Assembly: GCA_910588795.1 (NCBI GenBank)
Contig: CAJURI010000050.1
Span: 1-17,410 of the forward strand
Length of the DNA stretch: 17,410 nucleotides
Origin: an uncultured Duncaniella sp.
Lineage (GTDB): Bacteria; Bacteroidota; Bacteroidia; Bacteroidales; Muribaculaceae
Reading direction: 5' to 3'
Within the stretch, counting starts at the first letter, position 1. Every line of letters begins with the position of its first letter. Below the pieces are notes generated by a model. That model searched no databases and was not told where the DNA came from. It was given only the letters and a program-made list of their open reading frames with translations. Both the position numbers and the translations under genes were made by a program. Below are positions 8,180 through 15,799 of the stretch, one piece after another.

Positions 8180-8295
8180 CATGCCCAAAGTGAATGATTA
8201 TAAAAAAATATCACTAATTTGCGGACGCTTTAAGCCAGAATGCTTGAGCATCTTCTTACTTACTTAATTAATACCACAACGACATCTCAGAGAAT

Positions 8296-10455
8296 ATGAA
8301 AGTCTATCAAACCAACGAGATTAAAAACATTGCCCTTCTCGGAAGCAAGGGCTCGGGTAAAACCACGCTCGCAGAAGCTATGCTCTACGAGTGTGGAGTG
8401 ATAAAACGTCGTGGCACCGTCGAAGCGGGCAACACTGTGTCTGACTCATTCCCTGTAGAGAAAGAGTATGGCTATTCGGTTTTCTCTACCGTTTTCTATG
8501 CCGAATTTCTCGGGAAGAAACTCAATGTGATAGACTGTCCGGGGGCTGATGACTTCGTGGGCAATGCCATCACCGCACTCAATGTTACTGATACGGGCGT
8601 CATCCTTATAAATGCCCAGTACGGAGTAGAGGTTGGCACTCAGAATATATTTCGCACCACACAAAATCTCAAAAAGCCTGTGATCTTTGCCCTCAATCAA
8701 CTTGACGGTGAAAAGGCTGACTATGAGAACGTGATCGAAGAGATGCGTGAGCATTTCGGCAAGAAGGTAGTGATCGTGCAGTATCCCATCCAGTGTGGAG
8801 CCGGCTTCAATGCCATGATCGATGTCCTTCTGATGAAGAAGTACTCATGGGGTCCTGACGGAGGTGTTCCTACCATAGAGGAGATCCCCGCCGATCAGAT
8901 GGAACATGCCAAGGAGCTTCATCAGGCTCTTGTCGAGGCTGCTGCCGAGAACGATGAGACACTGATGGACAAGTTCTTCGAGGAGGGGCACCTCACCGAA
9001 GATGAGATGCGTGAAGGTATCCGTAAAGGTCTTGTGGACCGCTCCATATATCCGGTGTTCTGCGTGAGTGCCGCCAAGGATATGGGTGTTAGGCGTATGA
9101 TGGAATTCCTCGGAAATGTAGTGCCATTTGTCAATGACATGCCCGCACCTGTGACAACCGAGGGTGTCGAGGTCAAGCCCGACAGTGCAGGTCCGCTTTC
9201 ATTGTATTTCTTCAAGACCACAGTTGAACCACATATCGGTGAGGTCAGCTACTTCAAGGTGATGTCAGGCACACTGACTCCGGGTGTCGATCTTGACAAT
9301 GTGACCCGTGGAACCAAGGAGCGCATTGCTCAGCTGTATTGTGTGTGTGGAAGCATCAAGACTCAGGTTGACAAGCTTTGTGCCGGAGATATAGGCGCTA
9401 CTGTAAAACTCAAGGATGTGCGTACCGGCAACACTCTCGATGCCAAGGATTGCGAATACCGTTTCGATTTCATCCGTTTCCCGGAGCCGAAATACCGCAG
9501 GGCAATACGTCCGGTCACCGAAAGTGATGCCGAAAAGCTTATGACTATTCTTACCCGCATGCATGAGGAGGATCCTACATGGGTTGTAGAGCAGAGCAAA
9601 GAACTTAAGCAGACCATTCTGTCCGGTCAGGGTGAATTCCATCTCCGTACTCTCAAATGGAGAGTGGAGAACAATGACAAGCTCCCTATAATGTTTGAAG
9701 AACCGCGCATTCCTTACCGTGAGACTATTACCAAGGCTGCGCGTGCTGACTATCGTCACAAGAAGCAGAGCGGCGGTGCCGGCCAGTTTGGCGAAGTGCA
9801 TCTCATAATAGAGCCATATACCGAAGGTATGCCGGCTCCTGACACCTATAAGTTCGGCAATCAGGAATTCAAGATGAGTGTGCGTGACACTCAGGAGATA
9901 CCTTTGTCATGGGGTGGTAAGCTTGTTGTCCACAACTGTATAGTGGGCGGTGCTATCGATGCCCGTTTCATCCCTGCTATCGTCAAGGGGCTTATGGACC
10001 GCATGGAGCAGGGCCCGCTTACCGGAAGTTACGCCCGCGATGTCAGGGTATGTATATACGATGGCAAGATGCACCCGGTTGACTCCAATGAGATTTCTTT
10101 CCGTCTGGCAGGACGCAACGCCTTCTCCGAGGCATTCCGCAATGCTAATCCCAAGGTGCTTGAACCGATCTATGATGTCGAGGTGATGGTGCCCGGTGAT
10201 GTCATGGGTGATGTGATGAGCGATCTGCAGGGACGCCGCGCCATAATCATGGGCATGGAGAGCGATAACGGTTTCGAGAAGATCATAGCCAAAGTTCCTC
10301 TGAAAGAGATGGGCAGCTACTCGACAGCTCTGTCATCGATCACCGGCGGACGTTCGGCTTTCACAATGAAGTTCGCTTCTTATGAACTTGTCCCGTCAGA
10401 TGTACAGGATAAGCTTCTCAAGGAGTATGCTGAAAAGAACCAGTCGGAAGAATAA
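8296..10455 (+). CDS. fusA2: Elongation factor G paralogue of the EF-G2 type, with a degenerate GTPase centre
   Basis: The 719-residue protein has the full five-domain EF-G layout and close to full EF-G length. The P-loop GSKGSGKT (16-23) is intact. Switch I reads EKEYGYSV (55-62) in place of the usual ERGITI-type motif, with Ser at the Mg-coordinating Thr position. G3 reads DCPGADDF (80-87) instead of DTPGHxDF, so Ala84 replaces the catalytic His. G4 is NQLD (134-137), not NKxD. C-terminal EF-G blocks are present, including GGAGQFGEV (493-501) and LQGRRA (644-649). Bacteroides EF-G2 (BT2167) is reported to support translocation without GTP hydrolysis and to help gut colonization under Cur control; this gene shows the same losses. 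It stands alone behind its own leader and ends at a strong terminator, divergent from the ROK operon. A canonical fusA is expected elsewhere in the genome. Confidence 0.93.
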   Translation: MKVYQTNEIKNIALLGSKGSGKTTLAEAMLYECGVIKRRGTVEAGNTVSDSFPVEKEYGYSVFSTVFYAEFLGKKLNVIDCPGADDFVGNAITALNVTDTGVILINAQYGVEVGTQNIFRTTQNLKKPVIFALNQLDGEKADYENVIEEMREHFGKKVVIVQYPIQCGAGFNAMIDVLLMKKYSWGPDGGVPTIEEIPADQMEHAKELHQALVEAAAENDETLMDKFFEEGHLTEDEMREGIRKGLVDRSIYPVFCVSAAKDMGVRRMMEFLGNVVPFVNDMPAPVTTEGVEVKPDSAGPLSLYFFKTTVEPHIGEVSYFKVMSGTLTPGVDLDNVTRGTKERIAQLYCVCGSIKTQVDKLCAGDIGATVKLKDVRTGNTLDAKDCEYRFDFIRFPEPKYRRAIRPVTESDAEKLMTILTRMHEEDPTWVVEQSKELKQTILSGQGEFHLRTLKWRVENNDKLPIMFEEPRIPYRETITKAARADYRHKKQSGGAGQFGEVHLIIEPYTEGMPAPDTYKFGNQEFKMSVRDTQEIPLSWGGKLVVHNCIVGGAIDARFIPAIVKGLMDRMEQGPLTGSYARDVRVCIYDGKMHPVDSNEISFRLAGRNAFSEAFRNANPKVLEPIYDVEVMVPGDVMGDVMSDLQGRRAIIMGMESDNGFEKIIAKVPLKEMGSYSTALSSITGGRSAFTMKFASYELVPSDVQDKLLKEYAEKNQSEE

Positions 10456-10578
10456 ATCTACTTAACGCTGGGAATCATGATTAGTACAAATCATTCATAT
10501 ATATGTCAGCTATAGGTTATATATCGTACAATCTTGCTGAAATCTATTCTTAACGTTCAGCAGTCTCAGCAATAATCA

Positions 10579-10626
10579 ATCGGGACGGATCGAAGTCAGT
10601 GGCGGTCCGTCCCGATATATTTTTAT
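10579..10626 (+). terminator. Intrinsic terminator after the EF-G2 gene
   Basis: ATCGGGACGGA (10579-10589) pairs perfectly with TCCGTCCCGAT (10606-10616), an 11-bp GC-rich stem with a 16-nt loop, followed on the plus strand by an AT-rich tail with a T run (10620-10624). It lies 124 bp after the EF-G2 stop. It could also slow minus-strand transcripts from the convergent ClC gene, but the tail in that direction is not T-rich. A weaker 7-bp hairpin (TGCTGAA with TTCAGCA, 10535-10562) precedes it. The rest of 10456-10648 shows nothing else. Confidence 0.85.
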
Positions 10627-10648
10627 CATAAATTTGCTTAAGGTTCAT

Positions 10649-11992
10649 TTACTTGTTGCTGTCCCTAAGTGACAGGCTCCATACGGTGGCATATGAAACT
10701 ACCGAACATACCGCTACCGGAAACATCATACCATAATAGCCTGTCATTTCAACTACTATGAACATTGACATGAGCGGAGCACGGATTATTCCTGACATGG
10801 TTCCGGCCATTGCAATAAGCGCACAATTTCCAAGCGGAAGGTCAATCCCGAAAAGATGATTGAGCATGCCGGCCAAAAAATAGCCTGCCATGCATCCGGC
10901 AAACAGCGTAGGGGCAAAGTCACCGGCTACACCGCCTCCGCTGTTTGTCGCAGTGCAGGCGATCCCTTTAACAGCGGCCACTGCTCCACACATGATGATC
11001 GCAGTCCATATTGTGGAATCCCATTGCATGTGATGCCACAATGAGAAGTCGGTCATGGCATGCAGGTCTCCGTCAATCAGATTAGCCATCGTTGAGTATC
11101 CCTCGCCATATAGGGACGGGAACAGAAACACGAGTATTGACAGTATCGAACCAGCGATCAGGGCTTTTAACCATGGTGAACGTATCTTGCCGAGCAGCAA
11201 GCCGGTCCATCCCGACATCTTGTGATAATATATGGAGTAAAATCCGCACAGGACTCCCAGCACTATGATCCAGCCGCTCATGTGCGGATCGAAATATTGG
11301 GGATGAGCCAATGGCACGTCAAGCGTGAATCCGGTCAGACCGTAGCTCGTCATCCCTCCAATTACGCATGCTATGGTGAGTGCTATCATTGATACGGTTG
11401 TCATTGACATGCCCATTACCTCAAGAGTGAACATCATGCCTCCGACCGGGGCCTTGAATATACCCGCTATTCCTGCTCCTGCTCCGCATCCTATGATTAT
11501 CATCATCAGGCGTGGCGGAAGTCCTACCCATCGTCCGAGCTGACTTGCAAGCGCGGCTCCTGTGGATGCGATAGGGCCTTCCGCACCGGCTGAGCCACCG
11601 AGACCGAGGGTAAGTGTCGACGCCATTATCGGTCCGTAGGTATATGTAGCCGGTATATAATATTGCTTTTGCTTCACCATCGCATCGATCTTGTCAAGTC
11701 CATGCTCGATGTTGCGTCTGAATCCATACCTCTGGAGCGCGACGGTGAGTATGATCCCTATCAAGGGTACAACGAGGAGAGCCCAGTTGACTCCCGCGAC
11801 ATTAAAATGATTGACAACGAGTATCGACAGCCATTTTATGACTGATTTGAGCAGAAAGGCGCATCCACCGGTTATAAGACCTACTAAAGTCGCAAGAACA
11901 TACAGCGATACCGACGGAGGCAGTGAGCCTAACTGCCATTGAGGTTCGGAATATGCGCCTGCGGGAGTTTTATTGGGGGATTCGGTTGGCAT
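10649..11992 (-). CDS. ClC family chloride channel or transporter
   Basis: This 447-residue, strongly hydrophobic inner-membrane protein has the ClC family layout and no C-terminal CBS domains. The anion-path motif GAEGP (136-140) keeps the gating glutamate (E138). GDFAP (357-361) is the GxFxP motif. Y420 in MTGYYGMMFP matches the central tyrosine of E. coli ClC-ec1. The GSGIP-type motif is divergent (IEHGLDKI, 95-102), so the central serine is absent. At the intracellular proton glutamate (E203 of ClC-ec1, second Glu of the IIEEM block) this protein reads TLEVM, with V192. ClC channels carry valine there, exchangers usually Glu. Substrate (chloride, fluoride or another anion) and mechanism (channel or exchanger) are therefore open. 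The gene is monocistronic and convergent with EF-G2. No canonical promoter was found in 11993-12060. Confidence 0.92.
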   Translation of the reverse strand: MPTESPNKTPAGAYSEPQWQLGSLPPSVSLYVLATLVGLITGGCAFLLKSVIKWLSILVVNHFNVAGVNWALLVVPLIGIILTVALQRYGFRRNIEHGLDKIDAMVKQKQYYIPATYTYGPIMASTLTLGLGGSAGAEGPIASTGAALASQLGRWVGLPPRLMMIIIGCGAGAGIAGIFKAPVGGMMFTLEVMGMSMTTVSMIALTIACVIGGMTSYGLTGFTLDVPLAHPQYFDPHMSGWIIVLGVLCGFYSIYYHKMSGWTGLLLGKIRSPWLKALIAGSILSILVFLFPSLYGEGYSTMANLIDGDLHAMTDFSLWHHMQWDSTIWTAIIMCGAVAAVKGIACTATNSGGGVAGDFAPTLFAGCMAGYFLAGMLNHLFGIDLPLGNCALIAMAGTMSGIIRAPLMSMFIVVEMTGYYGMMFPVAVCSVVSYATVWSLSLRDSNK

Positions 11993-12052
11993 AGTTGATC
12001 GTTTATAATGTAATAACGCTGTGTCATGTTATAGAGTTTTGACGGCCGTACA

Positions 12053-12084
12053 TTTGCATAATCGGCGGAATGTGTCTAACTTTG
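12053..12084 (+). promoter_or_regulatory. Bacteroidetes-type promoter of the cytidylyltransferase operon
   Basis: TTTG (12053-12056), a 20-bp spacer and TAACTTTG (12077-12084) match the -33/-7 consensus exactly. Transcription should start near 12091, giving a leader of about 58 nt to the preferred ATG at 12149. The spacing is the same as in the ROK promoter, which strengthens both calls. Confidence 0.75.
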
Positions 12085-12148
12085 TTTCCGTCAATCAGTA
12101 TGGAGCTCCGGACAAGCGGCCATGCATGATGACATTACGTATAGAGGT

Positions 12149-12883
12149 ATGAATATTCTTATAACCATATGTGCCCGGGGCGGGTCTAAAGGGATTCCGG
12201 GCAAGAACATAAAACCGGTAGGAGGGAAGCCTCTTTTGGCTTATTCCATTGAGACGGCAAAACGTTTTGCCGAGCATTATGCATTGAAAAAAGGACATGC
12301 GGGTCACAGTGTGGACATAGAACTATCCACAGACTCCGAGGCCATAAAAGATGTGGCCCGCGAATACGGGCTTTCGACGGATTATGTACGTCCGGCATAT
12401 CTCGCAAACGACACATGTGGCAAACCTGATGCCATAAGGGATCTGTTGTGCTATGCCGGTGAGCATTATGACAAGAAATACGACTATGTCATAGATCTTG
12501 ACGTCACATCTCCCATACGTACTGTCGAGGATATTGAAGAATGCCTCAGGCTTATCGAAGCCGCTCCGGAGGCAAAGACCATATTTTCGGTCAATCCTTG
12601 TGCACGTAATCCCTATTTCAATCAGGTCCAGGAGGATAGTGATGGGTATTGCCATGTCGTACTCGGCGGAAAATACACCACACGTCAAGGATCTCCAAAG
12701 GTTTACGACATGAACGCATCGGTCTATGTTTATCGTCCGGAGGCACTCATGTGTGAACATCCCAAGGCGGTGACTGACAGATCATTGATTTATGTCATGG
12801 ATCATGTGTGCTTCGATCTTGACGAGCCATCCGATTATGATTATCTTGCCTATCTTATCGATTCCGGCAAAATCATGTTGTGA
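12149..12883 (+). CDS. CMP-acylneuraminate-type cytidylyltransferase (NeuA/PtmB-like)
   Basis: The family activates nine-carbon (nonulosonic) or related acidic sugars with CTP to give CMP-sugars for surface glycans. The 244-residue length suits a single-domain enzyme. Key features are ICARGGSKGIPGKN (7-20, nucleotide-binding loop), ELSTDSE (58-64), LDVTSPIR (117-124, variant of LQPTSPLR), TTRQGSPKVYDMNASVYVY (177-195) and CFDLDEPSDYDYL (221-233). The RQ-x-x-PKVY-x-x-NAS block is close to PtmB/LegF-type enzymes (recognition from memory). The ATG at 12149 is preferred because the conserved N-terminal strand begins there; an in-frame ATG at 12122 adds nine unconserved residues. It is first in a three-gene operon, with the oxidoreductase start two bases past its stop. 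The actual sugar (sialic, legionaminic, pseudaminic or other) is unknown, since no synthase gene lies nearby. Confidence 0.9.
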   Translation: MNILITICARGGSKGIPGKNIKPVGGKPLLAYSIETAKRFAEHYALKKGHAGHSVDIELSTDSEAIKDVAREYGLSTDYVRPAYLANDTCGKPDAIRDLLCYAGEHYDKKYDYVIDLDVTSPIRTVEDIEECLRLIEAAPEAKTIFSVNPCARNPYFNQVQEDSDGYCHVVLGGKYTTRQGSPKVYDMNASVYVYRPEALMCEHPKAVTDRSLIYVMDHVCFDLDEPSDYDYLAYLIDSGKIML

Positions 12884-12885
12884 CA

Positions 12886-13803
12886 ATGAGAATTCTGATA
12901 ATCGGACTTGGATCAATAGCGCGTAAGCATATTGCAGCCCTAAGGAATATCGACCCCGACGTGGAGATTCTTGCATTGCGTTCATCCAGGGGGGCAACCG
13001 GATGTGATGGAGTGCGTGATATATACGACATATCAGCCTTAAAAGACACGGATATCGATTTTGCAATAATATCCACACCCACATCCGAGCATATTGGATC
13101 TATCATGACAGCAAGGCATATCGGATGTCCGCTCTTTATAGAAAAACCCATATACCATACTCTTGAGTGTGAATCCGCTGTGAAAGATCTCATGATGTCA
13201 GGAGTATTGACATATGTTGCCTGCAATCTCAGATTCCTTGATTGCATACGATATGTAAAGAATGCTGTAGAGACCCGAGGTGTGGCTGTAAATGAAGTCA
13301 ATGTATATTGCGGCTCCTATTTGCCGGAGTGGCGTAAGGGAGTGGATTTCCGCGACGTGTATTCATCGAAACCTGAGATGGGCGGGGGAGTCAATATTGA
13401 TCTGATTCATGAGATAGACTATCTTTACTGGATATTCGGTTCTCCTGAAAATACTGTCAAAGTTCTCAGGAATAATTCGACACTCGGCATACGTGCCGTG
13501 GACTATGCCAACTATACCATGGATTACGGAAATTTCTGTGCGAGTGTGGTGCTGAATTACTACCGGCGAGACTATAGGCGTACGCTTGAAATAGTATGGG
13601 AGGACGAGACATGGCTGTGTGATCTTTCCGCCAATAAGGTGACGCGTACATCCGACGGTCATGTGATATTCCGGTCGGACAAATCAATTCCCGACACATA
13701 CGAGGATCAGATGAGATATTTTGTCGAACTGGTGAAAAACGATAGAAATAAATCGATCAACACAGTGGGAGATGCTCTCAATGTGCTTAAAATATGTTTG
13801 TGA
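12886..13803 (+). CDS. Gfo/Idh/MocA family NAD(P)-dependent oxidoreductase
   Basis: This 305-residue cytoplasmic protein has the N-terminal Rossmann motif GLGSIARKH (7-15) and the cofactor/substrate motif FIEKP (84-88). The C-terminal alpha/beta domain carries GGGVNIDLIHEIDYL (166-180), where the conserved Asp and His of the active site are expected (D172, H175). Family members oxidise or reduce sugar or cyclitol hydroxyls, often on nucleotide sugars. The ATG at 12886 is preferred; a GTG six bases earlier would overlap the upstream stop. The downstream dehydrogenase starts one base after its stop, so the three proteins are probably made together. Its place between a cytidylyltransferase and a PtmA-like dehydrogenase points to a step in making an unusual surface sugar (inference). 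It could instead be an inositol-type dehydrogenase, but the context does not favour that. Confidence 0.9.
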   Translation: MRILIIGLGSIARKHIAALRNIDPDVEILALRSSRGATGCDGVRDIYDISALKDTDIDFAIISTPTSEHIGSIMTARHIGCPLFIEKPIYHTLECESAVKDLMMSGVLTYVACNLRFLDCIRYVKNAVETRGVAVNEVNVYCGSYLPEWRKGVDFRDVYSSKPEMGGGVNIDLIHEIDYLYWIFGSPENTVKVLRNNSTLGIRAVDYANYTMDYGNFCASVVLNYYRRDYRRTLEIVWEDETWLCDLSANKVTRTSDGHVIFRSDKSIPDTYEDQMRYFVELVKNDRNKSINTVGDALNVLKICL

Positions 13804-13804
13804 T

Positions 13805-14545
13805 ATGAATCTGAAAGATAAGGTAATCATAGTGACAGGCGGCCGTGGTCTCATTGGCCGAGAGATAGTCAGGGAGCTGAATGAACGTGGAGCCAGGGTG
13901 GTGAATGCCGATATATCCTGTGAGACAGATGAGGAGAAAGGTACATTCAGGCTTGATCTCGGGTCAAATGAGTCTATCGACGGACTGATCGGATTTACGG
14001 TAAATAATTACGGACATATCGACGGTCTGATCAATGCGGCATATCCGCACACAAAGGACTGGGGCCGTTACCGCTTTGAGGACACTCCGTTTGAGCATTG
14101 GGAAGAAAATGTGAGATTGCAGCTTAATTCCGTATTTTATATTGACCGTCAGGTGTCGCTTGTCATGGCGCGTCAAGGCTACGGATCGATAGTCAATTTC
14201 GGATCAATATACGGTATTGTGGGCAACGACTTTACCATATATGAGGACTATGGTGGCACATCGCCGGCAGAATATTGTGCCATAAAGGGCGGCATAATCA
14301 ATTTCACTCGATATATGGCGTCCTATCTGGGAAAATATGGAGTCAGGGTGAACTGCGTATGCCCCGGAGGTATATGGGATCATCAGCGTGAAGAGTTTGT
14401 CAGGAACTATAATCACCGTTGCCCTATGAAGCGGATGGGCAATCCCGATGACATAGCTCCACTGTGTCTTTTCCTTGTATCGGACGGTGCAAAGTATATA
14501 ACAGGACAGATAATTGCTGCCGACGGCGGCTGGACTGCCATATAG
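13805..14545 (+). CDS. Short-chain dehydrogenase/reductase, PtmA-like
   Basis: The 246-residue classical SDR has TGGRGLIG (11-18, NAD(P) loop) and the catalytic S134, Y157 and K161 (YCAIK). VNCVCPGGI (182-190) and the C-terminal GQIIAADGGWTAI (234-246) are also typical. The usual NNAG motif is NAAYP (77-81), a form I associate with PtmA, an oxidoreductase of Campylobacter flagellar sugar (legionaminic acid) synthesis. The start at 13805 puts the first beta strand right after MNLKDK; an earlier in-frame ATG at 13772 lies inside the preceding gene. As last gene of the operon it stops 9 bp short of the end of the convergent histidine kinase gene, with no terminator between. The substrate is not shown by the sequence; a keto or hydroxyl sugar phosphate is the likeliest guess. 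Confidence 0.9.
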   Translation: MNLKDKVIIVTGGRGLIGREIVRELNERGARVVNADISCETDEEKGTFRLDLGSNESIDGLIGFTVNNYGHIDGLINAAYPHTKDWGRYRFEDTPFEHWEENVRLQLNSVFYIDRQVSLVMARQGYGSIVNFGSIYGIVGNDFTIYEDYGGTSPAEYCAIKGGIINFTRYMASYLGKYGVRVNCVCPGGIWDHQREEFVRNYNHRCPMKRMGNPDDIAPLCLFLVSDGAKYITGQIIAADGGWTAI

Positions 14546-14554
14546 ACGGGGCTG

Positions 14555-15799
14555 TCATAATTTCGGAAAGCGTATTGTGAATCTTGTCAATGAATCTTTT
14601 GAGGAGGTAATGAGGCTGAAATCGCATCCATGTTTTCCGAGCACATCCGATATGAATATCAGCCCCAGTCCATGCCCGTCAGGTTTTGTCGAGTAGAAAG
14701 GAGTGAATACATGAGCCTTTGATTCATCGGACAGACCTGCTCCATTGTCTGTTACGGTAATAGTAGGCCGGGGGATTGAGCATGTCGCGATACGTATGAT
14801 GCCTTCTTCACCGCCATTTACTGTAGAGATGCTTTCAATGGAGTTTTTGACAATGTTTATCAATGCCTGATCAAACAGTACATTATCGATCATGATCTCG
14901 GCATCCGCCTGACATAGGTCGAGTTCAAGGGCCACACCGTGAGTTGAACACATTGACTCAAGAAATTCGCGCTCGGCAAGTATCGATGTGTTAAGCCGCG
15001 ATCTTTTCAGTGAAGCTTCCGGGATTCTCACTACGTCGGCAAATGAGCTGATGAATCTGCTCATGGCAAGACACCTGTCAGAGCATGCATCCATTATGTC
15101 TGACAGATTATCGGTATCGGTACCCGGGGTTTCGTGCATTATTGACGAAACGGTGGAGAGCATGGATGTGATCCCTGCGACAGAATTATTCACCTCATGG
15201 GATATCATGCGTATCACTTTCTCATAGGCTCTCTTTTCTGCCTTCATCACTTCCTGAGTAAGAGGCTCTATAAGGATGAATGGGTGGGCATATCCGTTGT
15301 CCATGAAGGAAAGCCGCTGGCATCGGTATATCTTGGAGTCACTTAGACGCAATGTCTTGCTTTGCCCTTGAGCAAGTCCCGATACGCCGCGAGCGATGTC
15401 GGAATCAATTTCATCGAGTTTGCGCCCTTGCAGATCGGCTGTGGCGAGAAACTGTGATGCAGCAGGGTTGTACATCGTTATGTTTCCCCATGTGTCGAGT
15501 ATGAGTATTCCCATTGGGGATACCGATATGAGCAGATCGAGAAAATGGTTCTGCTCGCGTATGCGAAGCCGTTCATTTTTAAGACTTAGCATCATGGCGT
15601 TAAACATCTCTATGATCTTGTCGGCTTTCTCGTTGCCGGTCAGAGCCAGACGGCTTGAAAAATCCTGAGAGCGTATCAGGTCCATGCCGTTTGATATTCT
15701 GCGCATAGGCATTACTATGCGCCGGTAATACATTATAAGCAGAATTATAACCGCTATGATTATCGATATGACTATTATGGCAAGATGCTGTGGATTCAT
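14555..15799 (-). CDS. NtrB-like sensor histidine kinase with HAMP and PAS regions
   Basis: The 414-residue kinase starts with one membrane segment (about 6-25) and almost no periplasmic part. A HAMP-like linker (26-80) and a PAS-like domain (about 83-180, LLISVSPMGILILDTWGN) follow. The phosphoacceptor region is MISHEVNNSVAG with H201. The ATP-binding domain has an N box (QALINIVKNSIES, 311-323), DNGAGLSDE (351-359), FTPFYSTKPDGHGLGL (365-380) and ends at FPKL. It should phosphorylate the adjacent NtrC-type regulator. The ATG overlaps the regulator's TGA by four bases (ATGA), implying translational coupling. Because it lacks a periplasmic sensor domain, the signal is likely membrane-borne or cytoplasmic, or comes from a partner protein. 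The signal itself cannot be inferred. Confidence 0.94.
   Translation of the reverse strand: MNPQHLAIIVISIIIAVIILLIMYYRRIVMPMRRISNGMDLIRSQDFSSRLALTGNEKADKIIEMFNAMMLSLKNERLRIREQNHFLDLLISVSPMGILILDTWGNITMYNPAASQFLATADLQGRKLDEIDSDIARGVSGLAQGQSKTLRLSDSKIYRCQRLSFMDNGYAHPFILIEPLTQEVMKAEKRAYEKVIRMISHEVNNSVAGITSMLSTVSSIMHETPGTDTDNLSDIMDACSDRCLAMSRFISSFADVVRIPEASLKRSRLNTSILAEREFLESMCSTHGVALELDLCQADAEIMIDNVLFDQALINIVKNSIESISTVNGGEEGIIRIATCSIPRPTITVTDNGAGLSDESKAHVFTPFYSTKPDGHGLGLIFISDVLGKHGCDFSLITSSKDSLTRFTIRFPKL

Noticed and set aside
7120..8214. Longer ROK protein starting at 8214
   Set aside because: The extra 48 residues are unconserved and cross the promoter at 8103-8134; the ATG at 8070 sits exactly at the family N terminus.
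8071..8295. Riboswitch or small RNA in the ROK/EF-G2 intergenic region
   Set aside because: Only short AT-rich palindromes are visible; no conserved multi-stem fold or terminator could be recognised by eye.
9265..9801. 178-codon minus-strand reading frame inside the EF-G2 gene
   Set aside because: It is fully antisense to conserved EF-G domains II-IV and has no promoter or family resemblance; a by-product of codon bias.
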